A program made the translations under genes and the position numbers. Under the pieces are notes generated by a model. That model worked only from the letters and a program-made list of their open reading frames with translations. It did not search any database and had not been told where the DNA came from. Below are positions 8,295-16,773 of a stretch of 64,000 nt of DNA, one piece after another. The stretch's first letter is position 1, and every line of letters starts with the position of its first letter. The stretch is from Nostoc sp. NMS9 (GTDB taxonomy: Bacteria > Cyanobacteriota > Cyanobacteriia > Cyanobacteriales > Nostocaceae): positions 1 through 64,000 of the forward strand of contig NZ_JABXKL010000103.1 in assembly GCF_017114995.1 (NCBI RefSeq). The letters are read 5' to 3'.

Positions 8295-9129
8295 TTTAGT
8301 GTTGAATTTGCTACCTCAATCGCCTATTCCACCACAGTATCTTACAGGTAGACATCTCCACGCCCTATTTTTAACCCTTGTTAGTTCTGTAGATAGCACA
8401 TTAGGCGATCGCTTGCACGATTCCACTGCTGATAAAGCTTTCACCCTCTCCCCTCTACAAATTAGTAATATAAACTCCCCCATTTTAAAGGGTGGTAAAG
8501 GGGGATCTAAATTGCAATATTCATATCAACAACCCATTCCCACCGGGACTCCTTGTTGGTGGCGCATCTCTTTATTAGATGACACTCTATTTGGCAAACT
8601 TACCCAACTCTGGCTAAATCTAAATCCTAATCATCCTTGGCATCTTGGCCCGGCTGACTTGTATATTACCAGCATTCAAGGCACACCCCAATCTATCCAA
8701 CCTTGGGCAAATGCCAGTACTTATGCTCAATTATACGAAGAAGCTAGCGAGTGCAATTCTTCCATTAACCTTAGCTTTTGCACGCCTACCGCCTTCCGTC
8801 AAGGACAGTATGATACTACCCTTCCTACCAGAGAATCTGTCTTTAATTCTCTACTTTCGCGGTGGAATAAATACAGTGGCATAGAATTTAATCACATTGC
8901 GATCGAGTCAATCTTTCCTTCTTTTGTCAACATTCACACAGAAATATTAGCCGACTACCGCAGCAAATTTATTGGCATTCTTGGCGAAGTTAACTACAAG
9001 ATTTTGGGAAAAATTGAACCTATACAAATTAAGCAACTTAACGCTTTAGCTAATTTTGCTTTGTATGCAGGAATTGGTCGCAAAACAACTATGGGAATGG
9101 GAATGACACGGCGGCTATATTCTCCATAA
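8284..9129 (+). CDS. cas6: CRISPR-associated endoribonuclease Cas6
   Basis: The 281-residue protein has the two-ferredoxin-fold layout of Cas6 and the glycine-rich C-terminal signature IGRKTTMGMGM, used for binding the repeat RNA hairpin. Cas6 cuts precursor CRISPR RNA within each repeat. I chose the ATG at 8284 because MPHSLVLNLLPQ matches the usual Cas6 beginning; it overlaps the dioxygenase gene by 11 bases. An extra stretch NSPILKGGKGGSK around residues 64-76 derives from an in-frame G/C-rich Nostoc repeat (8473-8508). No other complete cas gene and no CRISPR array are visible nearby, so this Cas6 either serves an array elsewhere or is a relic. Confidence 0.88.
   Translation: MPHSLVLNLLPQSPIPPQYLTGRHLHALFLTLVSSVDSTLGDRLHDSTADKAFTLSPLQISNINSPILKGGKGGSKLQYSYQQPIPTGTPCWWRISLLDDTLFGKLTQLWLNLNPNHPWHLGPADLYITSIQGTPQSIQPWANASTYAQLYEEASECNSSINLSFCTPTAFRQGQYDTTLPTRESVFNSLLSRWNKYSGIEFNHIAIESIFPSFVNIHTEILADYRSKFIGILGEVNYKILGKIEPIQIKQLNALANFALYAGIGRKTTMGMGMTRRLYSP
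8473..8508 (+). repeat. In-frame G/C-rich repeat inside cas6
   Basis: ACTCCCCCATTTTAAAGGG followed by TGGTAAAGGGGGATCT is the common Nostoc intergenic repeat type (CCCCC...GGGGG). It is read through in frame and adds about 13 residues to Cas6. Confidence 0.7.
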
Positions 9130-9160
9130 TTCTAATAATTATTTAAAAACCACCTCAGTT

Positions 9161-9331
9161 ATGAATCAAACTGAATATATTTCAATTGCGGCATTGAATC
9201 AAGATGCCTATTGTCCGCATCGTTGTTGGCAAATGTTTTGTGCAGGCGAATTTACCGATAATCAATACACAATTTAAGGTACAACTTTACACGATCGCGT
9301 CCACACGACAAGCGATATACAGCGAGGATAA
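9161..9331 (+). pseudogene. cas4: cas4 remnant (nonsense-mutated and truncated)
   Basis: From the ATG at 9161 the translation runs through YISIAALNQDAYCPHRCWQM and FCAGEFTDNQYTI, the conserved N-terminus of Cas4, then meets TAA at 9275. The frame continues with GTTLHDRVHT, as expected for Cas4 (normally EGxxLHxRVH), so the stop most likely replaces a GAA codon. A second stop follows at 9329 and nothing later is recognisable. Cas4 is a PD-(D/E)XK exonuclease of spacer acquisition; this copy cannot be functional. Confidence 0.8.
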
Positions 9332-9669
9332 ACTTAGCAGATTCGGGCAATTTGGCTGAATAAAAGCAACATCAGCACACCAAGCACGATCCAAATATAA
9401 CTAGGTAAATTTATTTGATGGCATTCCCAGATGATCGTATAGTATGTTATTGTCTAAACCATTGATTTAGATAGTATGTCTGATAACTTGATGGCTTGAT
9501 TAAGTATATTAATCGGATTAAATGGAATCGGAGGTGAGCAAATATGAACATGAAAATATTATCTGGAAAAATTAGTACATGACTTTTTTGTTTGGTTAGT
9601 ATGTACTATCCTGAACAGCAACAATGTTGTTGGTTAAAATAAATATTGGTTGAAGTAAAATAAACTAAA
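9332..9669. other. Intergenic region after the cas4 remnant
   Basis: No gene or CRISPR array is seen. TAGTATGT occurs three times (near 9437, 9470 and 9598). A strong Shine-Dalgarno-like GGAGGTGAGC at 9530 precedes a 12-codon open frame starting at 9544 (MNMKILSGKIST), too short to call. Confidence 0.4.
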
Positions 9670-10224
9670 ATGACTGAAATTGGCCTGATGATGACGGGCG
9701 TGTTAACAATAAGACAAGCATCTGGGGCCAATTTGCCACAGCAGCAATTATTTCAGATGGAAAATGAGGTAAACCAGTCAAAACAGAGTCAGTTAGAGAT
9801 AACTGCTAAAGTCACACCACCTGAATTCATGCAGACAGATGGGATTTCCCAGGCTTCTCTCTCAGCGCTGAAACTAGAAAAAGAACATATACTTCAGAAA
9901 ATCAGCAAAAAGAATCTGGGACTAGTTTCTTCTAAGTTAGGTAAGCCTAAGAAGTCTTTTCAGTCTGGAGGTAAAGTCCGTACAAAGGCTACAGGACGGT
10001 TCCAGAAGTTTAGTAGCCAACCTCTACCGACTCTTTATTTCGGTAGTTCTGGTATTGCTGTCAGAGCCTTACAACAGCTATTAGTGTCTAACGGTTATGC
10101 TGTGAGAGTAGATGGGATTTTTGGCGCACTAACAGAGACTGCTGTCAAAGCCTTTCAAAACCAGCGAAATTTAGGAGTAGATGGAGTAGTTGGTCAACGA
10201 ACTTGGAGTGCGCTAACAATTTAG
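9670..10224 (+). CDS. Peptidoglycan-binding domain protein
   Basis: The C-terminal 60 residues (about 122-182) form a PG_binding_1 domain: LYFGSSGIAVRALQQLLVSN, then VDGIFGALTETAVKAFQ and VDGVVGQRTWSAL, the usual three-helix wall-binding repeat. The first 120 residues are low in homology, rich in Gln, Ser and Lys, and probably flexible. There is no convincing signal peptide, although the N-terminus is mildly hydrophobic. The family targets proteins to cell-wall peptidoglycan; no catalytic domain is attached, so the role is undefined. Confidence 0.8.
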   Translation: MTEIGLMMTGVLTIRQASGANLPQQQLFQMENEVNQSKQSQLEITAKVTPPEFMQTDGISQASLSALKLEKEHILQKISKKNLGLVSSKLGKPKKSFQSGGKVRTKATGRFQKFSSQPLPTLYFGSSGIAVRALQQLLVSNGYAVRVDGIFGALTETAVKAFQNQRNLGVDGVVGQRTWSALTI

Positions 10225-10284
10225 TTATTTGTCTTTAGTCATTTGTCTTTAGTCTTTAGCTAATGACAAATGACAAATGACAAA
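10225..10284. terminator. Bidirectional hairpin made of ATTTGTC/GACAAAT repeats
   Basis: GTCATTTGTC (10238-10247) pairs with GACAAATGAC (10265-10274), and both arms are iterated heptamers (TTTGTCTTTAG and TGACAAA). It lies between two converging genes, so it probably acts as a two-way terminator built from STRR-type repeats. Confidence 0.6.
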
Positions 10285-12705
10285 CTAACGGTACTTATGC
10301 TGCTCTAATAACTGTTGCGCTCTTGGCTTGTAAATTAAATAAAACAAAGCCTCGATATAGCGCAATAAATCTTCCCGATTTTCCTTTGAGGTAAAGTTCC
10401 AGAAGCCATAAATTCGTGCTAATGATAACAGCTTGGTAGTGTGAATTTTCCAAGTATAGGTGCTGTAAACTCGGTCAATTCCTCGCTGGGAAATTTCACT
10501 CCAATAGTTAGGGCTTTGTTCGGATTTAGTGATGAATTCCACAATTTTGGTGGCTGTTTCCTCTAAATTTGTCGGGTTAATCAAAAAGCCATTTACCTTA
10601 TCTTGAATAATCTCCAATGGCCCACCAAACTGTGTGGCAAAAGTCGGTAATCCTGAAACCATCGCTTCTAAAATTGTCAAACCAAAAGCTTCAAATAAAG
10701 CTGGTTGTACAAAAATTCCCTGATGATCGGCAATGACTCGGTAAATTTCACCGGAATCGGTTTTGGAGAGGCGCACACCCAACCAACGAATTTTACCGTG
10801 GAGATTGTACTGGTCAATTATTTGGTAGAGTTTGATAATTTCGTCACGTTCTTCGTTGTCACCTGATTCTTCGACGCGTAATTTACCCGCTACCAAAATT
10901 AAGTTGCAATGCTCTTGTAATTCTTTACTTTGACCATAACATTCAGCTAAACCTGTGAGGTTTTTAATGTGGTCAAGACGCGCCATTGAGAAGAGAGGGC
11001 GCTTGTTAGGATCGTCGAGTTTGCCAAAGATTTGCGTGGGATCTTCCAGAGTAAAGAGTGTTTCTGCAAGGCGTTGGCGATCGCTCTCTACGCGGTCTTT
11101 AGTCCGAGTATAGGGAAAGTAATTATTTTCGTTTACTCCAGGTGGTACGACATTAAATTTGGGACTAAATAATTCAATCCCATTGGTAACATGGTACAAC
11201 TCTGGCATAGTGAAGCACTTATAAGATTCGTACTGTCCCACACTATCTGGTGTTCCGACAATTTCTTGGTAGGTGCTGCTAATCACAAAATTGGCAGCAT
11301 TCATGGCAATCAAATCAGCTGTGAATTGCAAGGAAAAATGATATTTATCTTCTAATTCTTGCCAGTAGAGGTTACTGAACAAGTATTTAGATTTTTCTAA
11401 AGCATGGGCAACATTGCATTGGGTAACTTTTAGCCGTCGCGCCAGCAAGAATGCCACTAAATTCCCATCTGTATAGTTTCCAACTATTAAATCAGGTGTG
11501 CCTTGAAATTCTGCCCGTAGTTCTCTTTCGGAATCAATGGCGTAGGTTTCTAGATAAGGCCAAAACTCAAACCGAGAAATCCAGTTTTGAGTCATGTTAG
11601 GGTTAAATTCCCGTAAAGGCACTCGCAAAATCCAGGCATTTTCGGTACCAAGGACTTTTTCTAACCGTTGATTACAAAGGGTGCCATCACTATTGGGAAT
11701 CAAGCGGGTGAGAATAATTACCTTTGGCTCGACATTCAATTTCTCTAAACCCGCAAGCAGAACATCTTCTTGTAGCTGCTTCTCTAGGCTCTTTGCCTGG
11801 TCAAGGACGTAAACTACCTGACCACCGGTATCGGGACGCCCTAAAACTCCCTCTTGCCCAAACCAACCGTGAGCTGACACCAAGACGATTCTAAAAATCA
11901 TCGGAACACGAGAAATGAAAGCTTCTAAGGTCTGGGGATCGGCAGAATCAATCAATTCATCGAGAATATTTAAAGTTTCCCGCACTCGCGCTGCGGTGTT
12001 ACCCCAACCCGGCTCAAAACCCATTGACTGCAATTGGAAGCGGAATTGTTCGTAGGGTTCATCTTCGAGGCGATTATTAACAAAACCGATAGCCTTCTTA
12101 ACTTGCTCGGAAAGTTGCTGCTGTGATTGAATGCGATCGTTGACTAGCAGCTGGACACCATTGTAGTGGTGCAGGCGCAAGAAATTTAACAAGCTGTCCA
12201 ACAATTGTTTGGAGTCTTGAAATAGTTTACTGGAAAGATAGCGGTTGAGGTATTGTACCCCTTTACCAATATTTTTGGGGTCGCGGATGGTTGGGGAGTA
12301 GTCATAAAACGGGCCGAAGTCCAATTCTAGCAAGTCGCCCTCGTTGGGATGAAATTTGTTCACCAAGCGATCGCGCAGATCCAACAAATCCTGCACCGTC
12401 ATCGGCTCAATGCTTAAGTCTGATGTCAACCAATAAACTTCTTGGCTGGCAATCTTAGAACGGATGATGAAACAAAAGTTTGAGTCCTCCTGAATTATTT
12501 CCTGAGTATAGTAAATGAGTTTTCCCAACTCAGAGGAAGTGTAAAAAGTCTCAGGTTTCTCGGACTTGGAACAATATTCACTATATACATTGAGTATGTC
12601 GTTCCGCAGCAAGTACTTCTTTTCTTGTTGGCGTAATTCACTAATAAAGGAACGTAAATCACTTCTTTCTTCACTATCTAAGACTGCTTGAAGCAATTCA
12701 GACAT
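10285..12705 (-). CDS. susA: Sucrose synthase
   Basis: From the ATG at 12705 (MSELLQAVLDSEERSDLRSF) the protein is 806 residues, the length known for Anabaena SusA. It reversibly cleaves sucrose with UDP or ADP to give nucleotide sugar plus fructose, and in heterocystous cyanobacteria it works in vegetative cells to move carbon into glycogen and other polymers. The GT-B glucosyltransferase half shows GRPDTGGQVVYVLDQ for the acceptor site and EAFGLTILEAMVSGLP, the E-x7-E nucleotide-sugar motif. The upstream in-frame codons to 12804 are not conserved and are left out. A long 5' non-coding region precedes the gene. Confidence 0.95.
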   Translation of the reverse strand: MSELLQAVLDSEERSDLRSFISELRQQEKKYLLRNDILNVYSEYCSKSEKPETFYTSSELGKLIYYTQEIIQEDSNFCFIIRSKIASQEVYWLTSDLSIEPMTVQDLLDLRDRLVNKFHPNEGDLLELDFGPFYDYSPTIRDPKNIGKGVQYLNRYLSSKLFQDSKQLLDSLLNFLRLHHYNGVQLLVNDRIQSQQQLSEQVKKAIGFVNNRLEDEPYEQFRFQLQSMGFEPGWGNTAARVRETLNILDELIDSADPQTLEAFISRVPMIFRIVLVSAHGWFGQEGVLGRPDTGGQVVYVLDQAKSLEKQLQEDVLLAGLEKLNVEPKVIILTRLIPNSDGTLCNQRLEKVLGTENAWILRVPLREFNPNMTQNWISRFEFWPYLETYAIDSERELRAEFQGTPDLIVGNYTDGNLVAFLLARRLKVTQCNVAHALEKSKYLFSNLYWQELEDKYHFSLQFTADLIAMNAANFVISSTYQEIVGTPDSVGQYESYKCFTMPELYHVTNGIELFSPKFNVVPPGVNENNYFPYTRTKDRVESDRQRLAETLFTLEDPTQIFGKLDDPNKRPLFSMARLDHIKNLTGLAECYGQSKELQEHCNLILVAGKLRVEESGDNEERDEIIKLYQIIDQYNLHGKIRWLGVRLSKTDSGEIYRVIADHQGIFVQPALFEAFGLTILEAMVSGLPTFATQFGGPLEIIQDKVNGFLINPTNLEETATKIVEFITKSEQSPNYWSEISQRGIDRVYSTYTWKIHTTKLLSLARIYGFWNFTSKENREDLLRYIEALFYLIYKPRAQQLLEQHKYR

Positions 12706-13606
12706 AGCAACTCCACTAAATGACGATGTTTGCATTGTTAACTTTTTAGGCGAGACAAATAAGCCTCGACCTTTTGTTAAACACATATAAACACGAAACA
12801 ACACAGATAAATTATTTTTATCTGTGTACCTACAAGTATCAACTTTTCAGTAGGCACTTAAATCATGTTCTACTTTACTTAAAGTATCTATGACTCAGTA
12901 TTTTTGGATCTCACTAAAGGAATACAATTTTTATTTCTTTTGATAGATGTTAGTAAATAACTGCATCATAATAGTTAGGGCACAAATTATCACACCCTCA
13001 ATTGCTTGATTTAATCTTTACTATATCATTTATTATTTGCGTATATTTTGATTATCAGCACATACAGCAGAATTCAAAATTCAGTAGTCACAATGGGCTG
13101 CGCTACCAGAAGTAAACTAGTACAGCACGGCGTAAATAGAGATACCATTCACAATCAGGGAAAAGCTGACAACACAAGCTTTTTGACTTTTGACTTCCGC
13201 CTTGCGGCACTAGGCTTTGAGACTTAGCTTGTGTAGTTCACCAACTTGAAATCTGCTGTGTGTAAGGTAAATAATTTCAAAAATCAAATATAGGACTCCG
13301 ATTTGATTGTTGAAAACATACTGAGACTCAAAAGCCTGTTTTATCAGGGTTTGATCTGAAATCTTGTTCAGAAATCAGATATGAGTTCTATATGATTCCT
13401 ATATTGTGTTAATTTGGGGAATAAGTAATAGTCTTGCTATAATCTCTTTTTAAATAGTTGAAACAAAAATTAATGGTTTTGCTGAAAATTTAACTAAATA
13501 GTTAAACTTAAATTAATTAAAATCAATTTTTGTTCCAAGATAGACTAATGTTTATTTGCCATAGTTATAATTTAGGCAAAAGTTGTTTAAATGTTGGTCG
13601 ATTTAT
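12706..13606. other. Long upstream region of susA
   Basis: Nine hundred bases hold no credible gene. There are several AT-rich stretches and a Nostoc-type repeat around 13080-13260 (including CCGCCTTGCGGC and GACTTTTGACTTC). The length suggests a complex promoter for sucrose synthase on the minus strand and perhaps for the small plus-strand frame at 13607; no specific promoter can be fixed by eye. Confidence 0.4.
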
Positions 13607-13723
13607 ATGGCTACCAATACAGATAAGTTAACAGCTTCTGACCACAGTATAGGCAATATTTTGATTATCTCTTTACTTGCCTTTTGTGGGCTGACTTTGA
13701 TCATTCTTCTAGGCATTTTTTAA
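13607..13723 (+). CDS. Possible 38-residue single-span membrane protein
   Basis: The frame from ATG 13607 has a polar first 15 residues followed by one hydrophobic segment, NILIISLLAFCGLTLIILLG, which would cross the membrane once. No good Shine-Dalgarno precedes it, and the family is not recognised; small photosynthetic subunits look similar in size but do not match in sequence. A strong hairpin follows at 13760, which is consistent with a short transcription unit. This remains a weak call. Confidence 0.35.
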   Translation: MATNTDKLTASDHSIGNILIISLLAFCGLTLIILLGIF

Positions 13724-13759
13724 CAGTTAAATGTGCGTTCAAGAACTTCTGACACTCAA

Positions 13760-13788
13760 ATTCCCGACTTCTCCAAGAAATCGGGAAT
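13760..13788. repeat. Near-perfect palindrome, possible terminator
   Basis: ATTCCCGACTTCT and AGAAATCGGGAAT pair at 12 of 13 positions around a CCA loop. This is a common Nostoc intergenic palindrome; there is no clear T-run, so termination is only possible. Confidence 0.6.
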
Positions 13789-14108
13789 CTTAATATAAAT
13801 AGCTCATGCTCCAGAAAAGTATGAGCATCTGCTTAGTTCGATAGCGTAGTAACAGGTTCTCTATCCTTAGCCCATCTCGTAGAGAAGTAGCTTATCATAA
13901 GACATTGCACACCTAATTTTCATTTAGAAAGTAGATTTGCTTATAAACATTAACTTATTGATAAAATAATGAATTGTCGTAGGTTTGTAATCCTTGCAAG
14001 TCTATGAACTCGTAGACGACAGATCGTTGCTAAAGTAATGGTTATGAATGTTCAGAACCACAACCGATCTTTATATAGGAATCTATATATCAATATGAAA
14101 TTATGTAG

Positions 14109-14182
14109 GGCGAACGATGGGAATTGAACCCACGAATGGTGGTACCACAAACCACTGCCTTAACCACTTGGCTACGCTCGCC
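14109..14182 (-). tRNA. trnH: tRNA-His (GTG)
   Basis: Read on the minus strand, the gene starts with G-1 at 14182, followed by acceptor GCGAGCG, then U8-A9, a D arm with AGTGGTTAAGG, an anticodon arm GTGGT-TTGTGGT-ACCAC giving anticodon GUG, a T arm with GGGTTCAATTCCC, and acceptor CGTTCGC plus C73. The extra G-1 opposite C73 is the identity mark of histidine tRNA. CCA is not encoded. Confidence 0.95.
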
Positions 14183-14305
14183 ATTCAACAATTTGAATTA
14201 TAGCAATAATTTGGCAATCGATCAAGAGTTTTTGTTCAAGGAACGGACTTAGTTGATTTAGAGTCTCTGGAATCTAACGATTACAATGAATTTTACTTGG
14301 GAAAT

Positions 14306-14689
14306 ATGAAACCATTGACCATCATCGCGTATACTGGAGCAGCAGTAGGCCTCGCCGCCTTGGGTGTGACAATGGCGAAAACCAATCCCGGTCAGGTTGA
14401 ATATGAAGAATATGCAGTTCAACGCCTGACAAAATACTTAAAAACCGATGTATGTAAAAAAACTACGAATATTATAGAAAATTTAATCCGTTTTAATTGC
14501 GATAAATTGGTTGACTCGGCTAGCCCGCAAATCCAAGAAGTTATTGCCAAGACTACAGAAAGACAAAATTACGTTATTTTTAGTGTTTACCGTACAGATT
14601 TAAAAATAAATTCCTGGATACCTTCGTACAAATTTGAAACGGTAGGAGCTTTTAATCAATTTTATACTTACACTGCCGAAGAACAATAA
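14306..14689 (+). CDS. DUF4359-like small secreted or membrane-anchored protein
   Basis: Starting at ATG 14306 the 127-residue protein begins MKPLTIIAYTGAAVGLAALG, a signal peptide or membrane anchor, and continues with a soluble domain carrying two cysteines (VCKK and FNCDK). The arrangement MAKTNPGQVEYEEYA after the anchor recalls the DUF4359 family of unknown function. The upstream TTG at 14297 is less likely because no ribosome site precedes it. No functional clue comes from the neighbours, tRNA-His and a small membrane protein. Confidence 0.65.
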   Translation: MKPLTIIAYTGAAVGLAALGVTMAKTNPGQVEYEEYAVQRLTKYLKTDVCKKTTNIIENLIRFNCDKLVDSASPQIQEVIAKTTERQNYVIFSVYRTDLKINSWIPSYKFETVGAFNQFYTYTAEEQ

Positions 14690-14719
14690 GGAGTAAGGGG
14701 AGAATATAAAAGTGATTAA

Positions 14720-14805
14720 GAAGACTGCGTAGGTTGGGTTGAGGAACGAAACCCAACAATTAATGCTTGATGTTGGGTTGAACGAAGTGAAACCTAACCT
14801 ACGAT
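14720..14805. repeat. Palindromic intergenic repeat
   Basis: The segment starts TAGGTTGGGTTGAGGAACGA and ends GAAACCTAACCTACG, with a TGTTGGGTT core; the two ends are inverted copies. It is a widely spread cyanobacterial repeat type. Confidence 0.6.
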
Positions 14806-14881
14806 TATCCTTAACTGAAGCGTATTGAGGCTGGAAAGTAGGTATTAAAAGGGTTTGGGCTTAAGCTGACACCAATGGTTT

Positions 14882-15103
14882 GTGGCTATTCCAGAAGGAT
14901 TTGTAACCAACGCACAGTTTAAGAGTCAAAATATGCCGCGAACAGAGCTATTGTTCTTACTTGCTGCATTTCTAATTCCTGTTTGGCTGGGGGCGATGCT
15001 GGATTATTGGGGATTGCGCAGACAAACTGATCTTCCCAAGCGAGTTGTGCTTGCATTGACAACAGGCACTTTGATGGTGGCGATGTTGAATAATTTTACT
15101 TGA
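14882..15103 (+). CDS. Small membrane protein, hypothetical
   Basis: The 73-residue frame (GTG 14882; alternative ATG 14933 giving MPRTELLFLL) has two hydrophobic segments, LLFLLAAFLIPVWLGAMLDY and VVLALTTGTLMVAML, separated by a basic loop RRQTDLPKR. That predicts a two-span membrane hairpin. The family is not recognised. The consistent hydrophobic pattern and ordinary codon use support a real gene. Confidence 0.6.
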   Translation: MAIPEGFVTNAQFKSQNMPRTELLFLLAAFLIPVWLGAMLDYWGLRRQTDLPKRVVLALTTGTLMVAMLNNFT

Positions 15104-15158
15104 CTATTAGAGCATTTATAACGTATTTTCTAAATTAAATTATTTCAAGTAAAAAAAT

Positions 15159-15836
15159 ATGCCTAGCAAACATAAAGCTATTGATCCTCCTAATTTACCT
15201 TTATATGAAACAATGAATAAGGGTATACCAGATAATCAATTATATGAATTAGAGAGCTATAAAAATGTACATTTATCAAATTTCCAGATTGAGGGAACTA
15301 AAGGAGTAGATTTTCAGTATGCATATTTTGATAATGTTAAAGCTATAAATACTTACTTTAAAAAACTTACTCTACAAGATGTTAGAATTGCCAAAAGTGA
15401 TTTTGCCAATACTGAATGGGAAGAAGGTTCACTTAATAGAGTTGAATTTATTAACTGTAGGTTGCTGGGATTTCAAGCAATAAAGTCTAGATTTAAAAAT
15501 GTTATTTTTAAAGGCTGTCAAGGAAGATTATCACAATTTAATTCAAGTAAATTTGATAATGCTATTTTTGAAAATTGTATCCTTGAAGATTCTACATTTA
15601 TAGAATCTTCTCTAATGAATGTAAAATTTCTAAATTGCCAAATGAATAATGTTATCCTTACTGATGCTAAATTTAAAAATACAGATTTTCGAGGTTCTAA
15701 CATAGAAGGTTTACAAATTAATATAAATCAGCTTCAAGGTGCAATTTTAGATGTATTCCAAGCTGCTTACATTCTTCAAAGGTATGCAAATGTAATAGTT
15801 AAAGCTGTTGATGAAGAAACGATGGATAAGGCATAA
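15159..15836 (+). CDS. Pentapeptide-repeat-like protein
   Basis: The 225-residue protein has a run from about residue 50 to 190 with F, L or C every five positions (FKNVIFKGC, FDNAIFENCILEDSTF, MNVKFLNCQMNNVIL, FKNTDFRGS), the pattern of a right-handed quadrilateral beta helix. The repeats are degenerate compared with classical A(D/N)LXX. The first 45 residues and the last 35 are not repetitive. The gene is AT-rich. Pentapeptide proteins are abundant in cyanobacteria; the role is unknown. Confidence 0.75.
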   Translation: MPSKHKAIDPPNLPLYETMNKGIPDNQLYELESYKNVHLSNFQIEGTKGVDFQYAYFDNVKAINTYFKKLTLQDVRIAKSDFANTEWEEGSLNRVEFINCRLLGFQAIKSRFKNVIFKGCQGRLSQFNSSKFDNAIFENCILEDSTFIESSLMNVKFLNCQMNNVILTDAKFKNTDFRGSNIEGLQININQLQGAILDVFQAAYILQRYANVIVKAVDEETMDKA

Positions 15837-16026
15837 AAATTGGAAGAAAGTTTTGAGTTGTCGTTGTGGAAGATAACAACTCTACTACATAAGCTCTCTC
15901 TTCATCTCTTTTTTTGGCGAAGGCATTGTTAGCAATCGATCGCAGTTTCAATAATTACCAGATTACTTAATTATCCCCAGCTTCATCTTAAAATAAGGAT
16001 AGTAACTGAGAGTTCAAGCTTTGCCG

Positions 16027-16773
16027 ATGTCATCTGCCTATTTGCTATTGTCTCACGGAAGTCGTGACCCGCGCCCAGAAATTGCTATGCAGCAACTAGC
16101 TAGGCTTGTACGTCACAAATTGCCAATAAACCACAACTCAGTAAATAGGGAACATTTGGTTGGCATCGCTGCTCTAGAAATGAGTCCTCAGCCTTTACAC
16201 GAGCAGATTCAACAATTTGCTAAAAGCGCTTTTGGCGATTGCCCACTGTCTCAAAATGAGAATCGCCTTAAAATTGTACCGCTATTTCTACTGCCGGGAG
16301 TGCATGTCATGACAGACATTCCCGCCGAAGTAGCACTCGCACAACAGGCTGCTGGTCAAGATATGATCATTGAGTTGCAACCATATTTAGGTTCTCATCC
16401 CAATTTAGAGAAATTGCTGGCAAAGCAAATAGCTGCTATAAAAGCAGAAGCATGGATTCTCTTAGCTCATGGTAGCCGTCGCCCAGGTTCGCAAAAAACT
16501 GTGGAAGCAATGGCGGCGAGTTTGGGAGCTGTGACTGCTTATTGGGCTGGGCCTCCTAGTTTAGAATCACGGGTGAAAGAGTTGGTAACTGCTGGTTATC
16601 GGGAAATTGCAATATTGCCATACTTTTTATTCGCTGGTGGAATAACCGATGCGATCGCCACCTCAATAGAGGAGCTAAAATTACAATTTTCTGCGGTGAA
16701 TTTCCAACTGGCAAAACCACTGGGAGCAAGTGCAGAATTAGCCGAGCTAATTTGGGATTTAACAGATAGATGA
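16027..16773 (+). CDS. cbiX: Sirohydrochlorin cobalto-/ferrochelatase (CbiX type)
   Basis: The protein has two tandem CbiX half-domains: the first begins YLLLSHGSRDPRPE, the second WILLAHGSRRPGSQ near residue 155, each with the metal-coordinating histidine after the first strand. It inserts cobalt (or iron for siroheme) into sirohydrochlorin on the anaerobic cobalamin route. I chose ATG 16027 over TTG 16021. The stop overlaps the start of cobA (ATGA at 16770-16773), so the pair forms an operon making and metallating the same tetrapyrrole. Confidence 0.92.
   Translation: MSSAYLLLSHGSRDPRPEIAMQQLARLVRHKLPINHNSVNREHLVGIAALEMSPQPLHEQIQQFAKSAFGDCPLSQNENRLKIVPLFLLPGVHVMTDIPAEVALAQQAAGQDMIIELQPYLGSHPNLEKLLAKQIAAIKAEAWILLAHGSRRPGSQKTVEAMAASLGAVTAYWAGPPSLESRVKELVTAGYREIAILPYFLFAGGITDAIATSIEELKLQFSAVNFQLAKPLGASAELAELIWDLTDR

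Noticed and set aside
9332-9669. Possible CRISPR array downstream of cas6/cas4
   Set aside because: No regularly spaced direct repeats are present; the three TAGTATGT copies are too short and irregular.
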